Notes: a model not told the origin generated them from the letters alone. DNA of 64,000 bases from Gallionellaceae bacterium (GCA_028714875.1 JAQTLN010000010.1:1-64000), one strand, 5' to 3'; positions 1 to 8,869 are shown, numbered from the stretch's first letter. Numbers and translations are program-made.

Positions 1-1
1 T

Positions 2-67
2 TCCGGCGTCAACACCAACGCCGCCCGCTTGGATTTCCTTGCCATGATCACCGCCTTCAGAAGTTGA
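2..67 (+). CDS. C-terminal fragment of an unidentified protein
   Basis: An open frame enters from the left edge and gives 21 residues ending in LDFLAMITAFRS before a TGA at 65-67. It converges with the nucleotidyltransferase gene on the other strand, leaving about 55 bases between the two stops. The length is too short for recognition. It may be the tail of a gene of the same cluster, or a chance frame. Confidence 0.3.
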   Translation, partial: SGVNTNAARLDFLAMITAFRS

Positions 68-122
68 AGAGGAAACATGGCAATTATCACCCAGTTAGTA
101 ACTGTATTGATGGAACGAACTA

Positions 123-1190
123 CTAGTTGTCTTCCGATTTGTGCGCCTTGCGCAGCAAGTGGGGGATCAGCAGGTGTAGAGGCATGCGCAGCCAGTGACT
201 GCGCACATAGAGGGCGAAGGCGGCCGGGCCGGAAAGCGGTGTTTTGCATTCCGCGTGGGCACTGGCGAAGGCGGGCAGGAACAAGGCATCGAGTAGCGCG
301 GCCGCGAGGTGGCCGGGCTGTTCCGGGCACACTAATTCCAGGCCTTGCGGCATGGGCGTGTGCAGCAGGTGGCGCGCATAGCGCAGGGCGTAATAGAGCG
401 GCCGTCCGAGATTGAGAGTTTTTGCGCGTGCCAGCAGTTGCGGCCAGAAGGCGGGATCGGCGCCGTAGGCGCGTAGCAGGGCATCCAGATCGACCAGGTC
501 GCGCAGGCCGTGTTGCCACTCGCCTTCGTGGAACAAGTGGGTGGCGGAGTGCAGCACCTGATCGGCTGGTTGCGGGATGGAGAAACGGGGAAAGCCCGGC
601 AGCGGCAGCGAGGCCGCGAGGAACAGGGCTGGCTGGGTCTTGCGCCGCGCGGTTTCCGGCAGGATGTTGTGATGCACATCGAGCCAGGTCTGACGGCGGA
701 TGTGCCGCATCGGTGGCAATTCGTGCATCCATTCGCGGTAGTAGCGAATGTCGTAGGCGTCGTGCGGGCTGGTGATCCAGCCGTCGAGCATCAGCGCCCC
801 CTCGGTCGCGCCCAGTTGCGCGCGTGGCACCAGCAGGTCGATATCGGTAAAGATGCGGCCGGCGGCTGGCGCCAGGTCGGCCGCCGCGTAGGCCGCGCCC
901 TTGAGCAGAACCACGGGACCTTCGGTGCGTTCCAGCGCGCGCCCGAGTTGCCGCAATTCCCAGTGGACCGCGCGGCGCTGCTGTTCCGCCAGCGTCAGCG
1001 CCGCTTCCAGGTGTTGCCACACGGCTTCCGGCAACCGCTCGGAGAACCCGGAAGCCAGCGCGCCCAGGCGGCCGAGCAAACCTGATGTGCGCGCCTGGCG
1101 CACCACGCGATCCCAGGTTTCCGCGTCGAAGCCGGCCATGACGGTGGGCTCGCGCAGGGCATGCAGAAAGGCATCGCAGGCCGGCTTCAT
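123..1190 (-). CDS. Nucleotidyltransferase family protein (NTP_transf_5 type), HPr-rel-A cluster
   Basis: The 355-residue protein has the hallmarks of the NTP_transf_5 family: VVLLKGAA around residues 93-100 and RIFTDIDLLVP around 112-122, whose paired acidic residues are the likely metal ligands of a nucleotidyltransferase fold. The C-terminal half is helical and contains HSATHLFHE and LRDLVDLDALL, also usual in this family. The ATG overlaps the stop of the upstream kinase gene by four bases (ATGA), so the two are translationally coupled. Family members occur beside HprK-related kinases and PqqD-like proteins, often in surface-polysaccharide or exosortase neighbourhoods. The substrate is unknown. 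Confidence 0.8.
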   Translation of the reverse strand: MKPACDAFLHALREPTVMAGFDAETWDRVVRQARTSGLLGRLGALASGFSERLPEAVWQHLEAALTLAEQQRRAVHWELRQLGRALERTEGPVVLLKGAAYAAADLAPAAGRIFTDIDLLVPRAQLGATEGALMLDGWITSPHDAYDIRYYREWMHELPPMRHIRRQTWLDVHHNILPETARRKTQPALFLAASLPLPGFPRFSIPQPADQVLHSATHLFHEGEWQHGLRDLVDLDALLRAYGADPAFWPQLLARAKTLNLGRPLYYALRYARHLLHTPMPQGLELVCPEQPGHLAAALLDALFLPAFASAHAECKTPLSGPAAFALYVRSHWLRMPLHLLIPHLLRKAHKSEDN

Positions 1191-2092
1191 GAGACGAGTT
1201 CCTCGAAGACCGCCAGGGCCTCATCCAGACGCGAATATTCGAAGTCCCAGCATTCGCAGGTGTCGATCAGCGCGGCGTTGAGTTCATAACCCAGGCGACC
1301 GAGCAGGCTGTAGTTGAAGCCGTGCGTGGCGGCATGGATGAAAGCGTCGGCTTTCGAATGGTGCGTGAGCCTGGCCACCGTGTCGGCGCGCCAGCGCGGG
1401 AAAACGATGTGGGCGGCGCGCGCCTTTTCGTCCATGCGCTCCACGCTATTCGTGGGCGGTTTCAGGTGCGCCACCGTGCCCTTGTGGGTGTCCAGGGCGA
1501 TGTCGCCGATCACGGCCTGGGGAAACGCCGCGCGAATGATTTCTATCGACTGGTTCTTCAGGCTGACCGGACGCGCCAGCGGGACGATGAGGCCATCCTT
1601 ACGGTCTATCAGGGTGATTTCATCCGAGAGCAGGCGCCAGCCGGAGAGGGTAAGGGCGGCGGTCAGCGTGCTTTTGCCGGCGCCGGGATCGCCCGGCAGG
1701 ATCACCGCGCGGCCATGCCGCTCCAGCACGGCGGCATGCAGCATCAGGTAATGCTGGGCGTGGCCGGCGATGCACCAGTTCATGCCCCATTCCAAGAGCG
1801 GGAAGGCGTGATTGGCGGGCAGGGGCTTGAATGGCGTCAGGCCATCGAACCAGAAGTTGCATTGCGGCCGGTACCAGCGGCGCGGCCCGGATACCTTGTC
1901 GGCCCGGATATGGAAATCGCGGAAACCGTCCAGAGGCAAGGGGAAGTCGGGATAGAGCGTGGCCAGACCGCGCGCGACTTCGGGGCTGTGGCTCCGGATC
2001 AGGAAGCGGAACGGCCCGGTGCGCAGGTCCAGCCCCCGCGCCAGTTGCCGGCGCAACGCTGTCGGGGAAAGTTTACCCAGCTTCACCGCCAT
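1187..2092 (-). CDS. HprK-related kinase A
   Basis: This 301-residue protein carries a Walker A motif (GDPGAGKS, about residues 134-141) followed by LLSDEITLI, the arrangement of HPr kinase/phosphorylase and of its relative, HprK-related kinase A. It lacks the N-terminal domain of true HprK, and no HPr gene is near. It overlaps the PqqD-like gene upstream by about 10 bases and the nucleotidyltransferase downstream by four, so all three are probably made together. By family context it acts in the undefined HPr-rel-A system. Phosphorylation of a protein or peptide substrate is inference. Confidence 0.82.
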   Translation of the reverse strand: MAVKLGKLSPTALRRQLARGLDLRTGPFRFLIRSHSPEVARGLATLYPDFPLPLDGFRDFHIRADKVSGPRRWYRPQCNFWFDGLTPFKPLPANHAFPLLEWGMNWCIAGHAQHYLMLHAAVLERHGRAVILPGDPGAGKSTLTAALTLSGWRLLSDEITLIDRKDGLIVPLARPVSLKNQSIEIIRAAFPQAVIGDIALDTHKGTVAHLKPPTNSVERMDEKARAAHIVFPRWRADTVARLTHHSKADAFIHAATHGFNYSLLGRLGYELNAALIDTCECWDFEYSRLDEALAVFEELVS

Positions 2093-2436
2093 GCCACGAA
2101 GTCGATTTTCACCAGCGCGGAGAGGATGACATCGATGTCTTCGCTATCCAGTTCGCACGCCTCGGCCAAAGCGCCCTGCTCCGTTTCGCCGCCTTCGAGC
2201 AGTTGCAACAACACCACGCCGGCGGTTTGCGAAAGGCGATGGGTGTCGTTGGACAGGGCGTGGTGGAACACGTATTCGCCATCCCAGTGGCGCCAGGCGA
2301 GGCCGGCCTGGTCGGCGATGCGCCAGAAGCGGAGCGGCGCGGACAGGGCGGGGGTCAACGTGAACGTCGCGCGGCGACGCTTGAAGCTCCCCTCTCCCGC
2401 AAGCGGGAGAGGGGTTGGGGGTGAGGGAAAGAGCAT
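2083..2436 (-). CDS. PqqD-like peptide-binding protein, HPr-rel-A system
   Basis: The segment from about residue 36 (WRIADQAGL to the end) resembles PqqD-family winged-helix proteins of the HPr-rel-A system, with WRHWDGEYVFHH, an S-N-D-T-H turn and LLQLLEGG. PqqD proteins bind precursor peptides for a partner enzyme. The first 20 or so residues (SPPTPLPLAGEG) are encoded by a palindromic repeat, so the annotated ATG may not be native; a TTG at 2358 would remove the repeat-coded part. The gene overlaps the start of the kinase gene by 10 bases. Confidence 0.65.
   Translation of the reverse strand: MLFPSPPTPLPLAGEGSFKRRRATFTLTPALSAPLRFWRIADQAGLAWRHWDGEYVFHHALSNDTHRLSQTAGVVLLQLLEGGETEQGALAEACELDSEDIDVILSALVKIDFVAWR
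2388..2427. repeat. Palindromic repeat family A, copy 1 (single hairpin)
   Basis: A hairpin of the type CCCTCTCCC-gcaa-GGGAGAGGG is followed by a G-rich tail. It is the same unit found at six other places in the window, and here it overlaps the start of the PqqD-like frame. Confidence 0.8.
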
Positions 2437-2482
2437 GGCGGGAGGCGTTCATCCTCCGTGGCGGCGCGAATCGCCATGCCCG

Positions 2483-3019
2483 TTACGCCAGTGTCTCGAT
2501 GAGGATGTTGCGATTGGTGTAGATGCACAGGTCGGCGGCGATGCCCAGTGATTCGCGCACGATGGCTTCGGGGGCGAGGTCGCTATGTTCCAGCAGGGCG
2601 CGCGCCGCCGATTGGGCGTAGGCGCCGCCGCTGCCGATGGCGGCAATGCCGAATTCCGGTTCCAGCACGTCGCCAGACCCGGTGATGATCAGCGAACTGC
2701 CGCGATCCGCCACCACCAACATGGCTTCCAGGCGCCGCAACATGCGGTCGGTGCGCCAATCCTTGGCCAGTTCCACGGCGCTGCGCACCAGATGGCCCTG
2801 ATGTTTTTCCAGCTTGGCCTCGAACCGTTCGAACAGGGTGAACGCATCCGCCGTGCCGCCGGCGAACCCGGCCAGGATGCGATCCTGATAGAGCTTGCGC
2901 ACCTTGCGCGCGCTGGACTTGATGACGATGTTGCCGAGGGTGACCTGGCCATCGCCGCCGATGACCACATCCTCGCCGCGACGCACTGAGATGATGGTGG
3001 TGCCGTGAAACTGTTCCAT
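2483..3019 (-). CDS. hslV: ATP-dependent protease subunit HslV (ClpQ)
   Basis: HslV is the proteolytic core of the HslUV protease. The protein is 178 residues, the normal size. The catalytic N-terminal threonine is Thr7 in the segment [12 protein letters not shown], which aligns with the TTIVSVRR start of other HslV proteins; this implies removal of six residues on maturation. [10 protein letters not shown] and the end NILIETL also fit. It starts 6 bases after the STAS gene stop, so the two are probably cotranscribed. The usual partner hslU does not follow: the next gene on this strand belongs to the HPr-rel-A cluster. Confidence 0.95.
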   Translation of the reverse strand: MEQFHGTTIISVRRGEDVVIGGDGQVTLGNIVIKSSARKVRKLYQDRILAGFAGGTADAFTLFERFEAKLEKHQGHLVRSAVELAKDWRTDRMLRRLEAMLVVADRGSSLIITGSGDVLEPEFGIAAIGSGGAYAQSAARALLEHSDLAPEAIVRESLGIAADLCIYTNRNILIETLA

Positions 3020-3025
3020 GGGCTT

Positions 3026-4156
3026 TCAGACTCGCGTGCGCCCGCGCACAGCGGCGAACTGGCTGGCGCCGACGATGTTCAGCAGGGTGTTCACCATCTC
3101 GTTGCCTTCGATGAACTGGATGACGCGGTCGCCCTGCGCCAGATTGATCAATGTTTCCAGGAGCAAGCCGACGGCGGCGAAGTCGATGCGGGTGACCTGG
3201 GCGAGGTCGATGTCGATTTGCTTGCGCTCCTCGGCGAAGCGCGCCAACTGGCTTAATTGGATCTCGGAGCCGGGCCCGATGATGCCGGCCAGGCTGAATA
3301 CCTGTTCCGATCCACTCGACCGCGCATCACCCGGCGCCTCACCGCCGCGCATGGGCAGGGCAAGGGGCGGCACATAGGACGGCGGGGAAACTTCGAAGGC
3401 GACGGCGTAACCCACGGCCGCTTCCTCGAAATCCGCCTCCTTGCCGATCAGGCGCAGGGTGGACAGCCACAGCAGCCAGCCGGTTTCGCTCAGGCGGTCG
3501 CCTTGTTGCGCCGCGCCCAGGCGCACCGCGAAGCCGCCGCCACCGATCAATTCCACCGGTTTACGCAGCTTGTCGAGTTGGGCGAGACAATCGAACATGA
3601 TCTTGGCCGTTTCTTCATCCGGCGCCGGGCACTTGCTGACTTCCATGCGGGCAAATGGCGCTTCCCGCGCTTCCTGCATGAAGCGTTGCAGCTTGACTCG
3701 TTCGATGTTGCCGAATTTTTCGCCGAAACTCATCAGGGGCACCGGCAGCGAGGCCGCCTTGAGTTGGCCTCGTGGCGCCCAGGTGGGCGGCGAATGTTCG
3801 AACTTCACCGCGAAATCGACCGCCGCGTCCTCGAACGGCTCGGGCTGGTTGCTCGCCTCATAGAGGTCGAACAACATGTACCAGGGCAAGGGGTCGCGAT
3901 TATCCGGATGGTCGAGCAGATAGCGATTGAGCAGCGCGGCGGCTTCGCCGACTTTGCCGTTGGCGTAGAGCACCGCCGCTTCCTCGAATTCCGGCACCAG
4001 GCCACCGCCGCTCTCCTGAACCTCGATTCCCCCCTCGTTGGACTCGCTCGCCGCGTTGGCCAGGGTATAGGAAGGCCCGGAGGCGAATTCCGGCTGTCCT
4101 TCCTTGAGAAAGGCCATCAGGTCTTCAGGCTTGTCCTTGCGAAAGAAAGAGAACAC
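3026..4156 (-). CDS. STAS-domain protein with TPR-like N-terminal part
   Basis: The 376-residue protein has an acidic, low-complexity N-terminus (about 1-55), a helical segment with TPR character (FEEAAVLYANGKVGEAAALLNRYLLDHPDNR, given here in part, about 57-85), and a C-terminal STAS-like domain from about 285, with ITRIDFAAVGLLLE matching the core of anti-sigma-factor antagonists. Genes of this kind lie upstream of hslV in several Betaproteobacteria. There is no signal peptide, so it should be cytoplasmic. Its role is unknown. Confidence 0.7.
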   Translation of the reverse strand: MFSFFRKDKPEDLMAFLKEGQPEFASGPSYTLANAASESNEGGIEVQESGGGLVPEFEEAAVLYANGKVGEAAALLNRYLLDHPDNRDPLPWYMLFDLYEASNQPEPFEDAAVDFAVKFEHSPPTWAPRGQLKAASLPVPLMSFGEKFGNIERVKLQRFMQEAREAPFARMEVSKCPAPDEETAKIMFDCLAQLDKLRKPVELIGGGGFAVRLGAAQQGDRLSETGWLLWLSTLRLIGKEADFEEAAVGYAVAFEVSPPSYVPPLALPMRGGEAPGDARSSGSEQVFSLAGIIGPGSEIQLSQLARFAEERKQIDIDLAQVTRIDFAAVGLLLETLINLAQGDRVIQFIEGNEMVNTLLNIVGASQFAAVRGRTRV

Positions 4157-4242
4157 GGGCGGGGATTACCAGGGTGGGGCGGAGAGCCGCGATAGTAGAA
4201 CCTGCATGAAAGGGCGGCAAGCCGCGTGTATTGGGCGAAGCG

Positions 4243-4461
4243 TCACGGCACGGGATCGTGCCCACCGGGATGCCAGGGATGGCAGCGGGAAACCCGTCGC
4301 ATGGCCATCCAGCTCCCTTTGAGCGCGCCATGTCTTTCCACCGCCTCGCGCGCGTAGTGCGAGCATGTGGGCGTGAAGCGGCATTGATTGCCGATGAACG
4401 GGGAAAGCAGTATCTGATAACCGCGTATCAGCCCGATGAGCAGATGTTGCGCCAGGTTCAT
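4243..4461 (-). CDS. yidD: Membrane protein insertion efficiency factor YidD
   Basis: This 72-residue protein has the complete YidD signature: an amphipathic start ([18 protein letters not shown]), then [15 protein letters not shown], and a C-terminal CHPWHPGG. YidD assists YidC-dependent insertion of membrane proteins at the inner membrane. It normally sits between rnpA and yidC. Here it follows mobA by 25 bases and is likely in one transcript with the GT39 and mobA genes, which is a displaced location. Confidence 0.92.
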   Translation of the reverse strand: MNLAQHLLIGLIRGYQILLSPFIGNQCRFTPTCSHYAREAVERHGALKGSWMAMRRVSRCHPWHPGGHDPVP

Positions 4462-4486
4462 GAGGGTGCTCCGCGATTGGAATGGG

Positions 4487-5098
4487 TCAACGTTGATAGC
4501 GACGAGCCAGGCGTTCCGCCGTGCGCAGATCGTCGGGCGTATTCACATTGAGAAAAGCATAGGGATCGCCGCTGAATTCGACGGTTTCCACCGGATGCCT
4601 CTCCTGCCAGGCACGCACCTGGCGCCCACCACCCTGAACGTAGAGATCGAGGTCCGTAAGCAGGGAACGGTGCATCAGCATGACCGCGTAGTGGATGCCG
4701 GTTTCATCGGCCGCCCGCACCATGGGCACGTCATTGGCCAGCGCCTGCGCATGCAGGTGAATGGCGAGGTCAAGCGGCAGAAAGGGGGCGTCGCAGGGCA
4801 CCGTAAGCAACCATTCCTGTTGCGCGGTGCGCGCCGCCGCCAGAAGCCCGGAGAGCGGGCCCAGATTGCCGGGCAGATGGTCGGCCACCACGGGGTAGCC
4901 GAGGGCCGCGTAGCCGGCGAGATTGCGGTTGGCATTCAGCAGCACCTCGGCCACATGGGCGCGCAGCCGTTCCGCCACCCAGGCCGCCAGTGGGCGGCGG
5001 GCAAGCTCGATCAGCCCCTTGTCCTCACCTTTGAAACGACGCGCCAGGCCACCCGCGAGGATGATGGCGGAGACGGGGACGGGGGGCGCTGGTTTCAT
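4487..5098 (-). CDS. mobA: Molybdenum cofactor guanylyltransferase MobA
   Basis: MobA transfers GMP from GTP to molybdopterin to give the guanine dinucleotide cofactor. The N-terminal signature [20 protein letters not shown] holds the LAGG nucleotide-binding loop, and [12 protein letters not shown] provides the metal-binding Asp region. I start the gene at the ATG at 5098, since it overlaps the stop of the upstream GT39 gene by four bases (ATGA). The longer frame adds 20 residues that overlap that gene. The product is about 203 residues, normal for MobA. Confidence 0.93.
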   Translation of the reverse strand: MKPAPPVPVSAIILAGGLARRFKGEDKGLIELARRPLAAWVAERLRAHVAEVLLNANRNLAGYAALGYPVVADHLPGNLGPLSGLLAAARTAQQEWLLTVPCDAPFLPLDLAIHLHAQALANDVPMVRAADETGIHYAVMLMHRSLLTDLDLYVQGGGRQVRAWQERHPVETVEFSGDPYAFLNVNTPDDLRTAERLARRYQR

Positions 5099-6633
5099 CG
5101 CGCGGTGTGGTAGAGGCGATAGCGTTGATCTTTCTGGCGCGGGCGGGCGCCTTCCCACAGCGGAGCGTTGTCCGTGTCCACCTTGCGATCAGCCGATACC
5201 AGTACCCAGGAGCAATCCGCGTCGCGCTTCGGGTGCAGGTGATAGCGCAGCATGGTGCGCATGGCCGGATCGGTCTCGATTTTCAGACAGGCGCCCGCCG
5301 GTAGATGCCGATTCAGATCAGCGATCAATGGCTGATAGCCCCAGCCGGCTTCCAACCAGGGACGAAACAAGGCAATCAGCAAGGTCCAGACCAGCACCAT
5401 CCCGCTCGCCCAGACCAGCACGGGGCGTATTTTCGCGCGCGGAAACAAGGGAATGGCCAACAACCACAGCACGGTGGCAATCAAGGCCAGCAGCAAATTC
5501 GCCCCCGACACCGAGCCAGGTCGATAGGCCGGCGTAAGTTCGGCCACATGCGCCGCCAATTTGCTCGGCATCCCCCATTCCAGCGCGGCGAAATAAGTCC
5601 AGAAGGCAAAGATGAAGAACACGAAGCAGACCACGCCAAACCAGTAGAAAGCCTGAGCCGCGCCACGCTTCATGCTGTCCACACCATAGGCGGCCAGCAG
5701 GGCCAGCGGCGGCAGTATCGGCAATAAGCCGCCATCGCGTGACCAGGATGGCCCCAGGGTGGCGAGCAGCGCGGCCAGCAAGGCGATCAAGGGCAAATGC
5801 AATTCCTTGGCGCGACCGAGACGGCGATGCTCATGCCAGAGCGCGGCCAGCGCCAACGGCCAGACCGGCCAGGACAGCCAGGGCATTTCGGAAATCGCGC
5901 GGAAAGTCGGCGCGCCCGAAGCCAGCCGCTGGACGCCATGCCAGCGTAGCCACTCCGCGAGCATGCCATCGAGATGGAGATACAGCAGCAGCGCGACGCT
6001 CAGCGCGCCGGCCAGCCCGAGTCCCAGCGCCAGGGCGCGGCGATAGGTCGGGCGGCGCCAATCCGATGACAGTAACGGCAGCAACAGCAGCACCAGGCCG
6101 GCGGCAAGATCGGACAAGCCGCGCAGGCCCAGGAACAACGCGCTCAACGACAAGCCGATCAGGACGCCGCCGAGGCGGGCCGAATCACGCCCGCAAGCGA
6201 CCCCGGCCAGCAACGCGGACCAGGCCGCGAGCAGCGTGGTTTCCGGGGCCAGAGAGTGCATGCGCAACATCAGGCCGAGGCAGCCGATCAAAGCCAGCAC
6301 CGCCGTCGCGCCGAAACCGGGGCCGAACAGGCGGCGCGCGGCCAGCGCGGTAAACAACAGGGAAACCAGCGTGAACACGCCGCTGGCCAAACGCGCGCCA
6401 TCCTGAAGCGCCAACCAGGGGGCGCCGAGCTTCGCCATCGTGGCCGCCGCCATGACATGCAAGGGCGCGGGCGCCTGCCAGGCGCGGGCAAGATCGGTCG
6501 TCGCCTCCAGAATCGGCGCCAGCGCCCGCGCCTCGTCCGGCTTCCAGGCATCGCGTCCGGTCAGGCCATAGAACGCCCAGAACGCGGCCAGCAGAATCAG
6601 CCAGAACAGCTTGCTCGACTGGGTAGGATTCAT
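5095..6633 (-). CDS. GT39 (ArnT/PMT-like) membrane glycosyltransferase
   Basis: A polytopic membrane protein of about 512 residues with some 11-12 hydrophobic segments. The first periplasmic loop contains GRDAWKPDEAR, where the acidic pair matches the catalytic DE of GT39/ArnT enzymes that use lipid-linked sugar donors. The C-terminal part (about 430-512) is soluble and probably periplasmic. I prefer the ATG at 6633 to the TTG two codons earlier. Acceptor could be lipid A or a protein, which the sequence does not show. The gene is followed by mobA and yidD. Confidence 0.8.
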   Translation of the reverse strand: MNPTQSSKLFWLILLAAFWAFYGLTGRDAWKPDEARALAPILEATTDLARAWQAPAPLHVMAAATMAKLGAPWLALQDGARLASGVFTLVSLLFTALAARRLFGPGFGATAVLALIGCLGLMLRMHSLAPETTLLAAWSALLAGVACGRDSARLGGVLIGLSLSALFLGLRGLSDLAAGLVLLLLPLLSSDWRRPTYRRALALGLGLAGALSVALLLYLHLDGMLAEWLRWHGVQRLASGAPTFRAISEMPWLSWPVWPLALAALWHEHRRLGRAKELHLPLIALLAALLATLGPSWSRDGGLLPILPPLALLAAYGVDSMKRGAAQAFYWFGVVCFVFFIFAFWTYFAALEWGMPSKLAAHVAELTPAYRPGSVSGANLLLALIATVLWLLAIPLFPRAKIRPVLVWASGMVLVWTLLIALFRPWLEAGWGYQPLIADLNRHLPAGACLKIETDPAMRTMLRYHLHPKRDADCSWVLVSADRKVDTDNAPLWEGARPRQKDQRYRLYHTAR

Positions 6634-6654
6634 TGACAACGTGGTGTCGGAATG

Positions 6655-6676
6655 AAAAAAGGCAGCCTAAGCTGCC
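6655..6676 (-). terminator. Intrinsic terminator of rpmE
   Basis: On the minus strand the stem GGCAGC-ttag-GCTGCC is followed by six T residues, 25 bases after the rpmE stop. Confidence 0.85.
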
Positions 6677-6700
6677 TTTGTCCAACCAGACCGCCTTCGT

Positions 6701-6907
6701 TCACTTCTTGAGAGCGTACTTCTGACGGAATTTCTCGACCCGGCCAGCGGTGTCGACAATTTTCTGCTTGCCGGTATAGAACGGGTGGCATGCGGAACAG
6801 ACTTCCACATGCAGCGCCTTCTTCATGGTGGAACGGGTGGTGAAAACGTTACCGCAACTGCAAGTCACGGAAATTTCGTTGTATTCGGGATGTACGCCGG
6901 CTTTCAT
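6701..6907 (-). CDS. rpmE: 50S ribosomal protein L31 (zinc-binding form)
   Basis: Starting at the ATG at 6907 ([12 protein letters not shown]) the product has 68 residues, the usual L31 size. The cysteines CSC near residue 14 and CSAC near residue 36 make it the zinc-binding, C-plus type. An upstream in-frame start would add 15 residues without family support. The gene stands alone and has its own terminator. Confidence 0.95.
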   Translation of the reverse strand: MKAGVHPEYNEISVTCSCGNVFTTRSTMKKALHVEVCSACHPFYTGKQKIVDTAGRVEKFRQKYALKK

Positions 6908-7004
6908 GATGAGTACCTGGGCTAGAAACCTGGAAAGCGCGCGATTATCCACAAAAACCTGTTGCCAGGCAAATACTTGCTCGCGCCGCGCGTTCTAAAC
7001 CGGG

Positions 7005-7889
7005 CTATCCCGCCTCGGCCAGCAAGCGGCCGATCATGCCTTCGGCCTGGGCCGCATAGCCGCCGCCGAACAGGTTGAAGTGGTTGAGCACGTGATAAAG
7101 GTTATAGAGATGCCTGCGCACCCGGTAGCCCGCGTCGAGTGGCCAGGCTTCCCGGTAAGCGGCGCCAAACGCCGTCGGATAACCACCGAACAATTCGCTC
7201 ATGGCCAAGTCCACCTCACGGTCGCCATAGTAGACGGCCGGATCGAACAACACCGGTACGCCGTCGGCGTAGCCGTGATTGCCACCCCAGAGATCACCAT
7301 GCAGCAACGAGGGGAGAGGCTGGTAACCGGGAAAAAACGCCTCCAACCGCTCCAGCAGACGCTCCCCCAGTCGCGGCAGAGCGCCCGGCGCCCCGTTACC
7401 CCGGGCGCGCTCGAGTTGCGGGCGCAGGCGTTGCGCGCGAAAGAATTCAACCCAGTCCGGCATCGGGGCGTTGTGCTGTGGGGTGCTGCCGATAGCGTTG
7501 TCGCGCCACCACCCGAACGCGGTCTGACTGTGGCGATGCAATTGCGCGAGTTGCCGGCCAAGCTCGGCGGGCCGCTCTTGCCCGCCAAGATTCAACCATT
7601 CCAGGATCAGAAACGCTTCGCCGCCGCTGCCGCCGCAGGCCACCGGGCGCGGCACGCGGATCGCCCCGGCCGCTTCGAGTTCACGCAAGCCATCGGCCTC
7701 GGCCGCGAACATGTCGAGATTGTCGGCATCGTTCAATTTCGCGAAATAACGCCGGCCATCAGTACCGGCCAGCGCAAACCCGCGATTGATGCAACCGCCG
7801 CCCTGCGCCGTCATGCGCTCGCAGGTGAACGGCTGACTGTCGGCCGCGCTGATGGCGGCCGCGAGATCGGCGAGCAGCGAGGGCGTCAC
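7005..7889 (-). CDS. Fructosamine kinase family protein
   Basis: The 294-residue protein matches the fructosamine/ketosamine-3-kinase family. HGDLWGGN at 197-204 carries the catalytic Asp199, and DPAVYYGDREVDLAM at 216-230 carries the metal-binding Asp216. Bacterial members phosphorylate ribulosamine or other ketosamine adducts and take part in protein deglycation. The start overlaps the stop of the upstream DUF971 gene by four bases, so the two are coupled. The true substrate cannot be read from sequence. Confidence 0.9.
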   Translation of the reverse strand: MTPSLLADLAAAISAADSQPFTCERMTAQGGGCINRGFALAGTDGRRYFAKLNDADNLDMFAAEADGLRELEAAGAIRVPRPVACGGSGGEAFLILEWLNLGGQERPAELGRQLAQLHRHSQTAFGWWRDNAIGSTPQHNAPMPDWVEFFRAQRLRPQLERARGNGAPGALPRLGERLLERLEAFFPGYQPLPSLLHGDLWGGNHGYADGVPVLFDPAVYYGDREVDLAMSELFGGYPTAFGAAYREAWPLDAGYRVRRHLYNLYHVLNHFNLFGGGYAAQAEGMIGRLLAEAG

Positions 7890-8272
7890 ACCAGCGTTTT
7901 CGGCTCGCGCGAAGCGCCGGCCTCCTCCATGCGCATCAGATAAGCCTTCCAGTAAGCCTCCTGATAGCGCCCCAGGTCATACAGGTAATCCCAGGAGTAG
8001 ATGCCGGAATCATGACCGTCGGAGAACACCAGCGAGACGGCATAGTGACCCACCGGCTCAATGTTCTTGATCTCGACATTCTTCTTGCCGACCTGCAACG
8101 TCTCCTGGCCGGGGCCATGGCCGCGCACCTCGGCGGAGGGGGAATACACCCGCAGGTACTCGTAGGGAAACTCGTAACGGTCGCCATTGCTGAAGGCGAC
8201 TTCCATGACCCGTGACTGCTGGTGCAGCTTGATCTCGGTGGGGATAGGGGTATCGGCGGAAAGGCCACCCAT
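7886..8272 (-). CDS. DUF971 (gamma-butyrobetaine hydroxylase-like N-terminal domain) protein
   Basis: The 128-residue protein contains one DUF971 domain: TEIKLHQQSRVMEVAFSNG, then FPYEYLRVYSPSAEV, then VSLVFSDGHDSGIYSWDYLYDLG. Single-domain members occur throughout Proteobacteria beside ubiE or scaffold genes and have been linked to iron-sulfur protein assembly. Here it is coupled to the fructosamine kinase by an ATGA overlap. Its function is not established. Confidence 0.88.
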   Translation of the reverse strand: MGGLSADTPIPTEIKLHQQSRVMEVAFSNGDRYEFPYEYLRVYSPSAEVRGHGPGQETLQVGKKNVEIKNIEPVGHYAVSLVFSDGHDSGIYSWDYLYDLGRYQEAYWKAYLMRMEEAGASREPKTLV

Positions 8273-8462
8273 GATGCTTCCTTTATATAAGTGATTGGTA
8301 ATGGAGCCGTAGTGTGCCAGCCGACATGAGGGGCGACAAGCCCGAGTTTATTTGTCGGGTATTTGCGACCCACTATACAGAACACGCGCCAGCCTTGACG
8401 CTGGCGGGGCGATACGGTTAAATGCGCGCCTCTTTTAGCCGGGGTTCCCCGGTTGAAGCAGC

Positions 8463-8538
8463 GGCCAGGTAGCTCAGTTGGTAGAGCAGCGGATTGAAAA
8501 TCCGCGTGTCGACGGTTCGATTCCGCCCCTGGCCACCA
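8463..8538 (+). tRNA. tRNA-Phe (GAA)
   Basis: A full 76-base cloverleaf: acceptor arms GGCCAGG and CCTGGCC, D-arm AGCTCAGTTGGTAGAGC, anticodon arm GGATT-GAA-AATCC with the anticodon GAA at 8496-8498, T-loop TTCGATT, and an encoded CCA end. Confidence 0.98.
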
Positions 8539-8544
8539 AATAAA

Positions 8545-8576
8545 ATCTCATTGAAATCAACGCAATACAATGAGAT
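8545..8576. repeat. Inverted repeat just downstream of tRNA-Phe
   Basis: ATCTCATTG (8545-8553) and CAATGAGAT (8568-8576) are perfect 9-base arms around a 14-base loop. No T-run follows, so it is a weak terminator candidate at best. It may be a processing or recombination site. Confidence 0.5.
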
Positions 8577-8700
8577 CAGGCCAACAGTTCCGCGCCGAAA
8601 ACCCCGGTTTACCAATCTGTCTGACGCTTTTTGTCGCGAAGACCCGCGATTGCTTGCGCTCGACTGCGTCCAAGAGCCGTTGAACGGGTATTTGTGGCCC

Positions 8701-8869
8701 CTAGCAGCCTGTCGGACTTTGGATCGTCGGCTGCGAAACGGCCGCGCCGGCCCGTTTTTCGCCGGCTTCTTGGGCAATAGTCCCGGCTATTCCCCGGCGA
8801 AGCCATCAAAAACCGACCTCGGCGGGGTCATTTCTCGCTATCGACGCACAAAGTCCAACAGGCTGCTAG
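8701..8869. mobile_element. MITE-like element with 21-bp terminal inverted repeats
   Basis: The ends CTAGCAGCCTGTCGGACTTTG (8701-8721, written here in two parts: CTAGCAGCCTG and TCGGACTTTG) and its complement at 8849-8869 match at 20 of 21 positions. The 169-bp interior has no plausible gene. Another copy of the end motif (CTAGCAGCCTGT) starts at 8866, overlapping the right end in the palindromic CTAG. The rest of 8539-9086 holds no gene that I can see. Confidence 0.7.

Noticed and set aside
77-415. 112-residue plus-strand frame with a good ribosome site at the left end
   Set aside because: Only the first 45 bases are outside the nucleotidyltransferase gene, and the rest is antisense to it and Arg/Gly/Ala-rich as expected of a GC-rich shadow frame.
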